Shown: positions 1 through 9,431 of the stretch, piece after piece
How the letters are laid out: each line of letters starts with the position of its first letter
How positions within the stretch are numbered: position 1 is the stretch's first letter
Source: Burkholderia sp. Bp9143
GTDB taxonomy: Bacteria > Pseudomonadota > Gammaproteobacteria > Burkholderiales > Burkholderiaceae
DNA length: 62,364 nt
NCBI RefSeq assembly: GCF_003853645.1
Contig: NZ_QTPO01000051.1
Location: 1-62,364 of the forward strand
Direction: 5' to 3'
Notes under the pieces: model-generated
What the model saw: only the letters and a program-made list of their open reading frames with translations
Database searches by the model: none
What the model was told of the DNA's origin: nothing
Translations under genes and position numbers: made by a program

Positions 1-528
1 CGCGAAACCGCGCTGATCCTCGGCAGCTTCTACAGCACGATGCTGCGCAACGAGATCTTCGATTTCGCGCAGATCGGCGCATTCGTCGAGCGGGCGGACA
101 ACACGGCGCGCATCATCGACGTGAAATACCACCTGCTGCTGCCGTCGGTGTCGCACGTCGGCACGATCCTCGACAACTACCAGTGGGAGACGATCCTGCG
201 CTGCGTGGCCGCGCACCGGTCGTATCGCTGGGTGTACGACGTGCAGTACAAGCCGATGAACATCGCCGACTACCTGATCCTGAACGGCCGGATGCCGCGC
301 TCGCTGCGCTATTGCTACGGGCGCGTGGTGTCGAGCCTGAACCTGCTCGCGAAGGATTACGGCGTGACACATCCGTGTCACGACACGGCCACGAAGATTC
401 TCCAGATGCTGTCCGACACCTCGGTCGAGCGGATCTTCAAGAGCGGCCTGCACGAGTTCCTGACCGACTTCATCGGCCGCAACAACAGCCTCGGGGTCGA
501 TATCGCCCAGGCCTACAACTTCGACTGA
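1..528 (+). CDS. alpha-E domain protein (DUF403), 3' part
   Basis: The reading frame is open from base 1 to a TGA at 528, so the 5' end lies outside the window. The visible 175 residues are the C-terminal half of an alpha-E (DUF403) protein, an all-helical domain with conserved Glu/Arg motifs (e.g. FVERADNTARIID, around residues 25-40 of the visible part). The family is usually encoded next to circularly permuted ATP-grasp and transglutaminase-like genes, as here. The next gene starts 10 nt downstream, consistent with one operon. Biochemical function is not established; comparative genomics predicts a role in an amide-bond-forming system. Confidence 0.9.
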   Translation, partial: RETALILGSFYSTMLRNEIFDFAQIGAFVERADNTARIIDVKYHLLLPSVSHVGTILDNYQWETILRCVAAHRSYRWVYDVQYKPMNIADYLILNGRMPRSLRYCYGRVVSSLNLLAKDYGVTHPCHDTATKILQMLSDTSVERIFKSGLHEFLTDFIGRNNSLGVDIAQAYNFD

Positions 529-538
529 GAGCCTTGCC

Positions 539-1513
539 ATGCGACTCGCCATCCGACACATCTCGCGTTATCAGTTCGACGATCAAGCCACCCATGCGCT
601 GCAACGGCTGCGGCTGCGCCCGCAATCGGGGCCCGGGCAGACGGTGCGCGCTTGGCAGGTCACGATCGACGGCGTCGAGCCGACGCTCTCCTATACGGAC
701 GGGTTCGGCAACCGGATCGACCTCGTGCGCCACGACCGCGGCGCGAAGAACGAGGTCGTCGTGATCGCGGCCGGCGTCGTCGAGACGCAGGACCGCGCCG
801 GCATTCTCGGCAACCTGGAGGGCTATGCGCCGCCATGGATCTTCGAACGCGAGACCGCGCTCACGAAGGCCGGCGACACCGTGCGCGAGCTCACGCAGGC
901 GCTGCCGATCGAGCCGCACAGCCTCGATGCGCTGCACTGGCTGATGACGGAAGTGCACGACCGCATCGCGTACGCGCCGAACCTGGTCGACGCGCCGGTC
1001 GATGCCGAAACCGCGCTGCAAAGCGGCGAGGGCACGAGCCGCGACCATGCGCATGCGTTCATCGCGGCCGCGCGTGCGCTGAAGGTGCCCGCGCGCTACA
1101 TCTCGGGCTACGTGCTCGCCGACAGCGCGATGCAGCGCATCGCCGACGCGAAGCAGAGCTTGATCGACGACGATGTCGAGGAAGCGCTCGCGCTGCAGAC
1201 GGGCGACGGCATGCAGCAGGCGCTCGGCGCATCGCATGCCGCGCAGTCGCAGGGCTTGCCGCAGGCGGCACTCGGCGCGCAGCCGCAGACCGTCGTGCTG
1301 ATGCAGCAGCCGGCCGGTCATGCGTGGGCCGAGGCCTATGTCGAAGGGCTCGGCTGGGTCGGCTTCGATCCGTTCATGAACCGGTGCCCGGACGAGCGCT
1401 ACGTGCGCATCGCCGTCGGCCTCGACTCTCGCGACGCGCAGCCGGTGACGGGGCTCGGCGCGAGCGCCGTCGGCATCGAGATCAGCGTCGTGCAGTCGCC
1501 GGAACTCGTCTGA
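539..1513 (+). CDS. transglutaminase-like protein with Cys-to-Ser change
   Basis: 324 aa. Bacterial transglutaminase-like N-terminal region (1-100) followed by the papain-like transglutaminase core. The His and Asp of the triad are present (GHAWAEAY, His261; WVGFDP, Asp277). Where the family has G-x-C-x-D, this protein reads GEGTSRDHAH, putting Ser167 in place of the nucleophilic Cys. Both paralogues in the cluster (1607-5035 and 7848-8903) keep Cys at this site. An insertion of about 55 residues (200-255) lies between the nucleophile and His segments. It may be a non-catalytic or binding version, or a Ser-dependent enzyme. ATG at 539, 10 nt after the preceding stop. Confidence 0.9.
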   Translation: MRLAIRHISRYQFDDQATHALQRLRLRPQSGPGQTVRAWQVTIDGVEPTLSYTDGFGNRIDLVRHDRGAKNEVVVIAAGVVETQDRAGILGNLEGYAPPWIFERETALTKAGDTVRELTQALPIEPHSLDALHWLMTEVHDRIAYAPNLVDAPVDAETALQSGEGTSRDHAHAFIAAARALKVPARYISGYVLADSAMQRIADAKQSLIDDDVEEALALQTGDGMQQALGASHAAQSQGLPQAALGAQPQTVVLMQQPAGHAWAEAYVEGLGWVGFDPFMNRCPDERYVRIAVGLDSRDAQPVTGLGASAVGIEISVVQSPELV

Positions 1514-1606
1514 CGCACCCCTTCGCCGAATCCGCCGTGCCGTGCCGCCGCAGCGACGGCGACGCGGCGCGCGCGGCCGGCCCAACCCGAACCGAGCGGC
1601 TCTCCC

Positions 1607-4600
1607 ATGCCCATCCACGTCGCGCTGCATCACACCACCCGCTACCGCTACGACCGGCCCGTCAACCTCGGGCCGCAGATCGTGCGGCTGCGGCCCGCGC
1701 CGCACTGCCGGACGCCGATCGTCGCGTATTCGATGACGGTCGAGCCCGCGCAGCACTTCATCAACTGGCAGCAGGACCCGTTCTCGAACTATCTCGCGCG
1801 GCTCGTGTTTCCGGAACGCACCGAACACTTCGAGATCACGATCGACCTGGTTGCCGAGATGTCGGTGTACAACCCGTTCGACTTCTTTCTGGAAGCCAGC
1901 GCGGAGCAATACCCGTTCAGCTATGACGATGCGCTGAAGACCGAACTCGCGCCGTACCTCGCGTGCGATCCGCAGACGACCGCGGCGCCGCTGTTCCGCG
2001 CGTATCTCGACGGCGTCGACCGCACGCCGGCCGGTACCATGAACTTCCTCGTCGCGCTGAACCAGCAACTGCAGCACGACATCGGCTATCTCGTGCGGAT
2101 GGAGCCGGGCGTGCAGACGCCCGAGCAGACGCTCGAGCTCGCGTCCGGGTCGTGCCGCGACAGCGCGTGGCTGCTCGTGCAGCTGTGCCGGCATCTCGGC
2201 ATTGCCGCGCGTTTCGTGTCCGGCTATCTGATCCAGCTCACGCCCGACGTGAAGGCGCTCGACGGCCCGAGCGGCACGTCGGTCGACTTCACCGACCTGC
2301 ACGCGTGGTGCGAGGTCTACCTGCCGGGCGCGGGCTGGATCGGCTTCGATCCGACCTCGGGCCTGCTCGCCGGCGAAGGGCACATCCCGCTCGCATGCAC
2401 GCCGCAGCCGACCAGCGCCGCGCCGGTCGAAGGGCTGATCGACGAGTGCGAAGTGTCGTTCGAGCATGAGATGGTGGTGGCGCGCGTGTACGAATCGCCG
2501 CGCGTGACGAAGCCGTATACCGAGTCGCAATGGGATGCCGTGCGCACGCTCGGCGCGCAGGTCGACGGCGCGCTGACGGCCGGCGACGTGCGGCTGACGC
2601 AAGGCGGCGAGCCGACCTTCGTGTCGATCGACGATCGCGACGGCGCCGAGTGGAACACCGATGCGCTCGGCCCGACCAAGCGTGGCTACGCGACCGAACT
2701 CGTGCAGCGCCTGCGCGCCGAATACGGCGAAGGCGGCTTCCTGCATTTCGGGCAGGGCAAGTGGTATCCGGGCGAGCAGTTGCCGCGCTGGGCGCTGTCG
2801 ATCTTCTGGCGCGCCGATGGCCAGCCCGTGTGGCACGATCCGTCGCTGTTCGCCGACGAACGCGAGCCGTCCGCGTGCACGACCGAGGACGCGAAACGCT
2901 TCATCGACGCGCTGGCCGCGCGCCTCGGCCTGACCGACGAATTCGTGCGGCCCGGCTACGAGGACGTCTGGTACTACCTGTGGCGCGAGCGCCGGCTGCC
3001 CGTCAACGTCGATCCGTTCGATTCGCGCCTCGACGACGAGCTCGAACGCGCGCGGCTGCGCAAGGTGTTCGACCAGCAGCTCGACAGCGTGGTCGGCTAC
3101 GTGCTGCCGATCAAGCGCGCGGATGGTGCGCCGGGTCTCGATGGTCCGCGCTGGCAGACCGGCCCGTGGTTTTTCCGCGACGAGCGGATGTACCTCGTGC
3201 CCGGCGATTCGCCGATGGGCTATCGGCTGCCGCTCGATTCGCTGCCGTGGGTCTCCGGCGCCGACTATCCGTATCTGGTCGAACGCGATCCGTTCGCGCC
3301 GCGTGACGCGCTGCCGGACGCGGTCGCGCTCCGTGCGCGTCATGCGGGCACGGCCGACGCGCCGCGCTATCTGGCCGGCGCGCATCGCGAAGCACCCGCG
3401 CAAACGGTCATGCAGTGGCGCAGTGACGGCACCGCCGCAGGCGGACGGCACGCGCATGCGACGCCGGACCAGCAGGACCCGCAGCGCCGCCCCGAGCGCT
3501 TCGAATCGGCTGCGTGGATCACGCGTACCGCGCTGTGCGTCGAAGTGCGCAACGGCGTGCTGTACCTGTTCATGCCGCCGCTCGCCGCGCTCGAGGATTA
3601 TCTCGACCTGGTCGCCGCGATCGAGCTGACCGCGCACGCGCTTGGCGTGAAGCTCGTGCTCGAGGGCTATCCGCCGCCGCGCGACGCACGGCTCAAGCTG
3701 CTGCAGGTCACGCCCGATCCCGGCGTGATCGAGGTGAACATCCACCCGGCCCGGAGCTTCGACGAACTCGTCGGCCAGACCGAATTCCTGTACGACGCGG
3801 CGTGGCAGTCGCGCCTGTCCAGCGAGAAGTTCATGGTCGACGGCCGGCACGTCGGCACGGGCGGCGGCAACCACTTCGTGCTCGGCGGCGCGACGCCGGC
3901 CGACAGCCCGTTCCTGCGCCGTCCGGACCTGCTCGCGAGCCTGATCGCTTACTGGCACAACCATCCGTCGCTGTCGTACCTGTTCTCGGGGCTGTTCATC
4001 GGTCCGACGAGCCAGGCCCCGCGCGTCGACGAGGCGCGCAACGACCAGGTCTACGAGCTCGACATCGCGTTCGCGGAAATCCAGCGCAACAAGCTGCTGT
4101 ACGGGCAGGACATGCCGCCGTGGCTCGTCGACCGCGTGCTGCGGAACCTGCTGATCGACGTGACCGGCAACACGCACCGCAGCGAATTCTGCATCGACAA
4201 GCTGTATTCGCCGGATTCGTCGACCGGGCGGCTCGGCCTGCTCGAACTGCGCGCATTCGAGATGCCGCCGCATGCGCGGATGAGCGTCGTGCAGCAACTG
4301 CTGCTGCGCGCGCTGGTCGCGCGCTTCTGGGCCGCGCCGTACACGACGCCGCTCACGCGCTGGGGCACCGCGTTGCACGATCGCTTCATGCTGCCCGCGT
4401 TCCTGAAGATGGATTTCGAGGACGTGCTGGCCGAGCTGCGCGACGCCGGCTTCGGGTTCGATCCCGCGTGGTTCGCGCCGCACTTCGAATTCCGCTTCCC
4501 GCTGTTCGGCCAGATCGCGGTGAGCGGGATGCAGCTGTCGCTGCGTGGCGCGCTGGAGCCGTGGCACGTGATGGGCGAGGAGGGCGCGCCCGGCGGCACG

Positions 4601-5035
4601 GTGCGCTACGTCGATTCGTCGGTCGAACGGCTCGAAGTGCGCGTGACCGGGCTGAACGACAACCGGTACGTCGTGACCGTCAACGGCCGCGCGCTGCCGC
4701 TGCAGCCGACCGGCACCGTCGGCGAGTACGTCGCGGGCGTGCGCTACAAGGCGTGGGCGCCGCCGTCCGCGCTGCACCCGACCATCGGCGTGCATGCGCC
4801 GCTCACGTTCGACATCGTCGATACGTGGCTGCAGCGCTCGCTCGGCGGCTGCCGGTATCACGTCGCGCATCCGGGCGGGCGCAACTATGCGACGTTCCCG
4901 GTCAATGCGTACGAGGCCGAGAGCCGCCGGCTCGCGCGCTTCGTCGCGATGGGGCACACGCCGGGGCAAATGACGGTGGCGGCTGCCGCGCCGAGCCGTG
5001 AATTCCCGTTCACGCTCGATCTGCGACGGCCCTGA
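1607..5035 (+). CDS. transglutaminase / DUF2126 protein
   Basis: 1142 aa, a usual length for this two-part family. The N-terminal ~280 residues are a transglutaminase-like domain with a complete triad: Cys183 in GSCRDSAW, His232 in DLHAWCEV, Asp248 in WIGFDPTSG. The remaining ~850 residues match DUF2126, including segments such as LTQGGEPTFV and TGGGNHFVLGG. It sits between the Ser-variant transglutaminase and the ATP-grasp/alpha-E fusion, all on the same strand. It presumably processes or forms isopeptide/amide bonds together with its neighbours; substrates are unknown. Start ATG 1607 gives the canonical N-terminus MPIHVALHHTTRYRY. Confidence 0.92.
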   Translation: MPIHVALHHTTRYRYDRPVNLGPQIVRLRPAPHCRTPIVAYSMTVEPAQHFINWQQDPFSNYLARLVFPERTEHFEITIDLVAEMSVYNPFDFFLEASAEQYPFSYDDALKTELAPYLACDPQTTAAPLFRAYLDGVDRTPAGTMNFLVALNQQLQHDIGYLVRMEPGVQTPEQTLELASGSCRDSAWLLVQLCRHLGIAARFVSGYLIQLTPDVKALDGPSGTSVDFTDLHAWCEVYLPGAGWIGFDPTSGLLAGEGHIPLACTPQPTSAAPVEGLIDECEVSFEHEMVVARVYESPRVTKPYTESQWDAVRTLGAQVDGALTAGDVRLTQGGEPTFVSIDDRDGAEWNTDALGPTKRGYATELVQRLRAEYGEGGFLHFGQGKWYPGEQLPRWALSIFWRADGQPVWHDPSLFADEREPSACTTEDAKRFIDALAARLGLTDEFVRPGYEDVWYYLWRERRLPVNVDPFDSRLDDELERARLRKVFDQQLDSVVGYVLPIKRADGAPGLDGPRWQTGPWFFRDERMYLVPGDSPMGYRLPLDSLPWVSGADYPYLVERDPFAPRDALPDAVALRARHAGTADAPRYLAGAHREAPAQTVMQWRSDGTAAGGRHAHATPDQQDPQRRPERFESAAWITRTALCVEVRNGVLYLFMPPLAALEDYLDLVAAIELTAHALGVKLVLEGYPPPRDARLKLLQVTPDPGVIEVNIHPARSFDELVGQTEFLYDAAWQSRLSSEKFMVDGRHVGTGGGNHFVLGGATPADSPFLRRPDLLASLIAYWHNHPSLSYLFSGLFIGPTSQAPRVDEARNDQVYELDIAFAEIQRNKLLYGQDMPPWLVDRVLRNLLIDVTGNTHRSEFCIDKLYSPDSSTGRLGLLELRAFEMPPHARMSVVQQLLLRALVARFWAAPYTTPLTRWGTALHDRFMLPAFLKMDFEDVLAELRDAGFGFDPAWFAPHFEFRFPLFGQIAVSGMQLSLRGALEPWHVMGEEGAPGGTVRYVDSSVERLEVRVTGLNDNRYVVTVNGRALPLQPTGTVGEYVAGVRYKAWAPPSALHPTIGVHAPLTFDIVDTWLQRSLGGCRYHVAHPGGRNYATFPVNAYEAESRRLARFVAMGHTPGQMTVAAAAPSREFPFTLDLRRP

Positions 5036-5205
5036 TCGTCGGATGAAAGGACGGACGACGATGCGCGGTTCGCGACCTCCCGGCGGGCGGGCCGGAGTGC
5101 TAGGATGCGGGCAGACCGCGGCCGCCTGCCGCGTCCGCCGTGCCGGGCAGACGGTGCGGCGGCGCGCGGGCGCGGCCGCCCCCTGACGACGGAACGATCT
5201 CGACT

Positions 5206-7854
5206 GTGCCGCCCATTCACCCCGACGATCTCGCCGACGCCGACGCGATGCCCACGCTCTTCGATACCGGCGCGCAGCCGGATGCCGCGGAACTGGCTGC
5301 CGCGCTCGCGGCGCCGGCCGCGGCCGGCCGCTACGACGAACTGCGCGGCAGCGCCGCCGGCCTCACCGCGCCGCTGCTCGCACCCGCATGGCGCAGCTTC
5401 TTCACGTCGATCGGCAGCGACGGCGTGGCCGACCTCGACCGCCGCGCCGACGCGCTGCAGCGACGCATGCGCGAGAACGGGCTCTTCTACCAGCTCCACG
5501 AACAACGCGCGGGCGACGGCGCGGCCGGCCCGTGGTCGCTCGACCTGCTGCCGCTGATCGTCACGCCCGAGGACTGGGTCGCGATCGAGCGCGGCGTGCT
5601 GCAGCGCGTGCGGCTGCTGAACGCGACGATGGCCGACCTGTACGGACCGCAGACGATCCTGCAGCGCGGGCTGCTGCCGCCCGCGCTCGTGACCGGCCAC
5701 CCGGGCTACCTGCGCGCGATGCGCGGCGCACGCGTGCCGGGCGATACGTGGCTGCACGTCGTCGCGTTCGACCTCGCGCGCGGCCCCGACGGCCAATGGC
5801 GGATCGTCGCGCAGCACACGCAGGGCGCGGCCGGCCTCGGCTATCTGCTCGAGAACCGGCTGATCGTGTCGCGGCTCTTTCCGCGCGGCTTCCGCGGGCT
5901 GCGCGTGCAGCGGCTCGCATCCGCGTACCGGTCGCTGCTGCAGAGCATGCAGGCGCTGAGCCCCGCCCGCAAGAATTCGCGGATCGTGCTGCTGACACCC
6001 GGCCCGCACAGCGCGACGTATTTCGAGCATGCGTATCTCGCGCGCTACCTCGGCCTCACGCTCGTCGAAGGCGGCGACCTGACCGCGCGCGACAACCGCG
6101 TGTTCCTGAAGACACTGCGCGGGCTCGAACCGGTGCACGGGATCCTGCGGCGCGTCGAAGACGCGTGGCTCGATCCGCTCGAACTGCGGCCCGATTCGAT
6201 GCTCGGCGTGCCGGGGCTGCTGCAGGCCGTGCGCGCGGGAAACGTGCTGCTCGCGAATGCACCGGGCTCAGGCTTCCTCGAATCGCCGGGCGTGCTCGGC
6301 TTCATGCCGCGCCTCGCGGAAGGGCTGCTCGGCGAAACGCTGACGCTGCCCGCCGTGCATTCGTGGTGGTGCGGTGAGGCGGCAGCATGCGACGACGCGC
6401 TGCCGCAGCTCGCGCGCTGCATCGTGAAGCCGTCGTATCCGCCCGACGTGCAGGCGGGCGGCGCGTTCGACCCGGTGATCGGCGCGCGGCTCACGCCGGC
6501 GCAGCTTGCCGAGTGGCGCGCGCGGATCCTGGCCCGGCCCGAGCATTACACGGTGCAGGCCGATCTGCCGCTGTCGCAGGCGCCCACCTGGCCGGGGCAC
6601 GACGTGCCCGACGGGGCCGGCGGCGCGCGCATCGTGCCGAAGCCGCTGCTGCTGCGCGTGTTCGCGCTCGCCGATGGCGCGCAACGCTGGCGGCTCCTGC
6701 CGGGCGGACTGTCGCGGGTCGGCACGCGCGATACGCTGTTCAACGCGCCGATGCCGCGCGGCGGCAGTACCGTCGATACGTGGGTGATGACCGAAGGCAT
6801 CGTCGATTCGACGACGCTGCTGCAGACCCGTCTCGGCCCTGACGATCTGGTCGAGCGCCCGCGCGCGATCGCGAGCCGCGCGGCCGAGAACCTGTTCTGG
6901 CTCGGCCGCTATACCGAGCGCGCGACCAACCTGATGCGTCTCGCGCGTGCCGCGCTGGAGCGGCTGCGCGGCGAGGACGACGTCGACAGTCCCGCGCATC
7001 TGGAGCTGATCGACACGCTGTGCCGCGACACGGGGCTGATCGCGCCCGACGGGCCGAACGCCGTCGATGCGCCGCGCGCATTCCAGCACGCGCTCGCGAC
7101 CTCGCTGACGCGCGGCGCGGACCGCACGTCCGGCATCGCGTCCTGCCTGTTCGGGATGCGCGGTGCCGCCGCCGCGATTCGCGAGCGACTGTCGAGCGAT
7201 CAGTGGCGGCTGATCGACGACGCGACACAGCTGTTCGCCGATAGCGCGGACCATCCCGAAGCCGAGGAGCAGATCGGCAACGAGGCGCTGCAGTTGCTGG
7301 AGCGGCTGGGGCTGTTGCTCGGCGCGATCACCGGCGCGCAGACCGACAACATGACGCGCGACGACGGCTGGCGGCTGCTGTCGATCGGCCGGCAGATCGA
7401 CCGGCTGGACTTCCTGTGCAGCGTGCTGAAGTTCGCGTTCGACGAGGGTGCCGTGCACCGGCAGGACGGCTTCGAACTCGTGCTGGAGCTGTTCGACAGC
7501 ACGATCACGTTCCGCTCGCGCTTCCAGCGCGGCTTCGACGTCGCGCCGTTGCTGTCGCTCGTGCTGCTCGACACCGACAATCCGCGTTCGCTCGGCTGGG
7601 TCGTGCAGGCGCTGCGCGGCCGGCTGACGAAGGTCGAGCGCAGCGAAGGCTATGCGCTGTCCGAACTGGCCGAGACGGTTCCGGACGTGCCCGCTTGGTC
7701 GCTGCACGAACTGTGCGAAACCGGCGACGACGGCCGGCACGACAAGCTGCTCGATGCGCTCGACACGACCGTGAAGGCCGTGTGGGAGCTGTCGAACCGG
7801 ATCGGCGAGCGCTATTTCAGTCACGTGCGCGAAGCGGGCAGGACGCTATGGTGA
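5206..7854 (+). CDS. circularly permuted ATP-grasp / alpha-E fusion
   Basis: About 882 aa from GTG 5206. The N-terminal ~500 residues are a circularly permuted type 2 ATP-grasp domain (DUF404/DUF407 type) that should activate a carboxylate with ATP for amide formation. From about residue 545 (ASRAAENLFWLGRYTERA) an alpha-E domain is fused. So this gene joins two activities that are separate elsewhere, including the alpha-E gene at 1-528. The start is uncertain: the frame is also open from a GTG at 5140, and ATG 5248 (MPTLFDTG) is an alternative; none has a strong ribosome site. The 3' end overlaps the next gene by 7 nt, so translation is probably coupled. Confidence 0.9.
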   Translation: MPPIHPDDLADADAMPTLFDTGAQPDAAELAAALAAPAAAGRYDELRGSAAGLTAPLLAPAWRSFFTSIGSDGVADLDRRADALQRRMRENGLFYQLHEQRAGDGAAGPWSLDLLPLIVTPEDWVAIERGVLQRVRLLNATMADLYGPQTILQRGLLPPALVTGHPGYLRAMRGARVPGDTWLHVVAFDLARGPDGQWRIVAQHTQGAAGLGYLLENRLIVSRLFPRGFRGLRVQRLASAYRSLLQSMQALSPARKNSRIVLLTPGPHSATYFEHAYLARYLGLTLVEGGDLTARDNRVFLKTLRGLEPVHGILRRVEDAWLDPLELRPDSMLGVPGLLQAVRAGNVLLANAPGSGFLESPGVLGFMPRLAEGLLGETLTLPAVHSWWCGEAAACDDALPQLARCIVKPSYPPDVQAGGAFDPVIGARLTPAQLAEWRARILARPEHYTVQADLPLSQAPTWPGHDVPDGAGGARIVPKPLLLRVFALADGAQRWRLLPGGLSRVGTRDTLFNAPMPRGGSTVDTWVMTEGIVDSTTLLQTRLGPDDLVERPRAIASRAAENLFWLGRYTERATNLMRLARAALERLRGEDDVDSPAHLELIDTLCRDTGLIAPDGPNAVDAPRAFQHALATSLTRGADRTSGIASCLFGMRGAAAAIRERLSSDQWRLIDDATQLFADSADHPEAEEQIGNEALQLLERLGLLLGAITGAQTDNMTRDDGWRLLSIGRQIDRLDFLCSVLKFAFDEGAVHRQDGFELVLELFDSTITFRSRFQRGFDVAPLLSLVLLDTDNPRSLGWVVQALRGRLTKVERSEGYALSELAETVPDVPAWSLHELCETGDDGRHDKLLDALDTTVKAVWELSNRIGERYFSHVREAGRTLW

Positions 7855-8903
7855 CGACGAAACACGCGGCGAAGACGCCGCCCGCGCCCGGTTCCGGCAG
7901 CGCGAAGGAGAGGGCGGCCACGCCTGCAGCACCCGCTACGCCGGCTGCTGTCGCGGCCGGCCGCGTGCTGCGCGTCACGCACGACACCGAATACCGTTAC
8001 GCGGCACGCGTCGAATCCGCACAGCATCAGGCGCGGCTGCAGCCGCTCGCGACGCCCCGCCAGCAGGTGCTGTCGTTCGCGCTCGACATCGAGCCTTCAC
8101 CGGAAGCGGTCGGCACCGAGATCGACGCGTTCGGCAACGCGCGCGCATCGTTCGCGCTGAACCAGCCTCACGATGCGCTGCTCGTGCGCAGCCGCAGCAC
8201 GGTGCGCGTGAGCCCGCCCGTCTGGTCGCTGGGCGCACGCGGCGCGCCGCCGCCCGCGATCGCGCATCCCGACGCCGAACACGCGACGGCATGGGAAGCC
8301 GTGCGCGACCGCCTGCGGTTTCGCGCGGGGCAGCCGTACGACGCGGCGAGCGAATTCGTGTTCGCGTCGCCGCATGTGGCGTGCGATCCCGAACTGGCCG
8401 CGTATGCGGCCGCCAGCTTCACGCCGCAGCGGCCGCTCGTGCAGGCCGCGTGGGACCTGATGCGGCGGATTCACGCCGACTTCGCGTATACGCCGAACAG
8501 CACCGACATCACGACGAGCGCGCTCGATGCATTGCGATTGCGCAAGGGCGTCTGCCAGGATTTCGCGCACGTGATGATCGGCGCGCTGCGCTCGCTTGGG
8601 CTCGCCGCGCGCTACGTGAGCGGGTATCTGCTGACGCAGCCGCCGCCCGGGCAGCCGCGGCTGATCGGCGCGGACGCGTCGCATGCATGGGTCGACGTGT
8701 ACGACCCGGCATGGCCCGAAGACGGCGGCTGGCTGCAGCTCGATCCGACCAACGACCGCGCGCCGGGCGACGACTACGTGATGCTGTCCATCGGCCGCGA
8801 CTATGCGGACGTGACGCCGCTGCGCGGCGTGATCCGCGGCGGCGGCGCGGATCAGGAGCTGAAGGTCGGCGTGACGGTCGAGCCGCTCGACGATGCGTCG
8901 TAG
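7848..8903 (+). CDS. transglutaminase family protein
   Basis: 351 aa. After a low-complexity Ala/Pro-rich N-terminus (1-38), a bacterial transglutaminase N-terminal region begins at LRVTHDTEYRY. The core has Cys236 in GVCQDFAH, His279 in SHAWVDVY and Asp299 in WLQLDPTND, a complete triad. ATG 7848 lies inside the end of the ATP-grasp/alpha-E gene. This is the last gene of the 1-8903 cluster and is expected to act as a protease/transglutaminase on the product or carrier of that system. Confidence 0.92.
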   Translation: MVTTKHAAKTPPAPGSGSAKERAATPAAPATPAAVAAGRVLRVTHDTEYRYAARVESAQHQARLQPLATPRQQVLSFALDIEPSPEAVGTEIDAFGNARASFALNQPHDALLVRSRSTVRVSPPVWSLGARGAPPPAIAHPDAEHATAWEAVRDRLRFRAGQPYDAASEFVFASPHVACDPELAAYAAASFTPQRPLVQAAWDLMRRIHADFAYTPNSTDITTSALDALRLRKGVCQDFAHVMIGALRSLGLAARYVSGYLLTQPPPGQPRLIGADASHAWVDVYDPAWPEDGGWLQLDPTNDRAPGDDYVMLSIGRDYADVTPLRGVIRGGGADQELKVGVTVEPLDDAS

Positions 8904-9088
8904 TACGGCGTGATCGGCCTGACGCACTGCTCGCCGGCCGTTTAAGTCTTCGTTAATACTGCCCGCCTAGCATGGTGATGCCGGCGACCGGATCGGACCA
9001 CGGTTCGGCGCCGGCGGCACGCACGGGTGCGTCGACGTCACGGCGCCGCGCCGTCGCGCGTCGCCATTTCCTTGCAACGGCGGCACAG

Positions 9089-9361
9089 ATGATCAAGAAC
9101 TTCGACTACACGCTCGGCAACGAGACGATCGCGCTCTGCGCGAGCTTCGGCGCGGGCCCGGCATTCCGCCGCGTGCTCGTGAGCCGTGCGGATTCGATGG
9201 AGACGCTCGTGGTGCTCGACGCGCGCGGCCTGTCGGGCCTGCTGAAGGTCGCGACCGAGCAGCCGGAAGGATTGCTTGACGACGCGATTCGCAAGGTCGG
9301 CGACGAACAGCTCGTCGAGCGCGCGATCAGCGGCCGGACGATCGTCGAAGCCGCGCTTTGA
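9089..9361 (+). CDS. conserved-looking small protein, unknown function
   Basis: 90 aa from ATG 9089 (MIKNFDYTLGNETIAL). The frame is open further upstream to ATG 8972 (129 aa), but the extra 39 residues are Arg/Ala/Ser-rich without a family-like pattern, and promoter-like sequence (TTAATAC near 8951) precedes them, so the shorter start is preferred. The protein is soluble and mixed alpha/beta, with the C-terminus DEQLVERAISGRTIVEA. No domain is recognised. It lies 3' of the transglutaminase cluster on the same strand but is separated by 185 nt. Confidence 0.55.
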   Translation: MIKNFDYTLGNETIALCASFGAGPAFRRVLVSRADSMETLVVLDARGLSGLLKVATEQPEGLLDDAIRKVGDEQLVERAISGRTIVEAAL

Positions 9362-9374
9362 GCGGGCGGCGCGT

Positions 9375-9396
9375 GCAGGCCGGCCTTGCCGGCTGC
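9375..9396. terminator. GC hairpin between convergent genes
   Basis: GCCGGC and GCCGGC arms separated by CTT, extended by flanking GCAG/CTGC pairing, lie between the small protein gene and the convergent proline iminopeptidase gene. There is no T-tract, so it may act only as a weak or factor-dependent terminator. Confidence 0.3.
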
Positions 9397-9431
9397 AGCG
9401 CGCCGTGTGGTGTTGCGCAGTGTCGTACTGC

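Noticed and set aside
470..4969. Long minus-strand open frame of 1499 codons opposite the transglutaminase genes
   Set aside because: Arg/His/Ala-rich antisense shadow of strongly G/C3-biased plus-strand genes; no family resemblance.
8972..9088. N-terminal extension of the 90-aa gene with RRRAVARRHFL, resembling a Tat motif
   Set aside because: No hydrophobic core follows the arginines, and the conserved-looking part starts at 9089.
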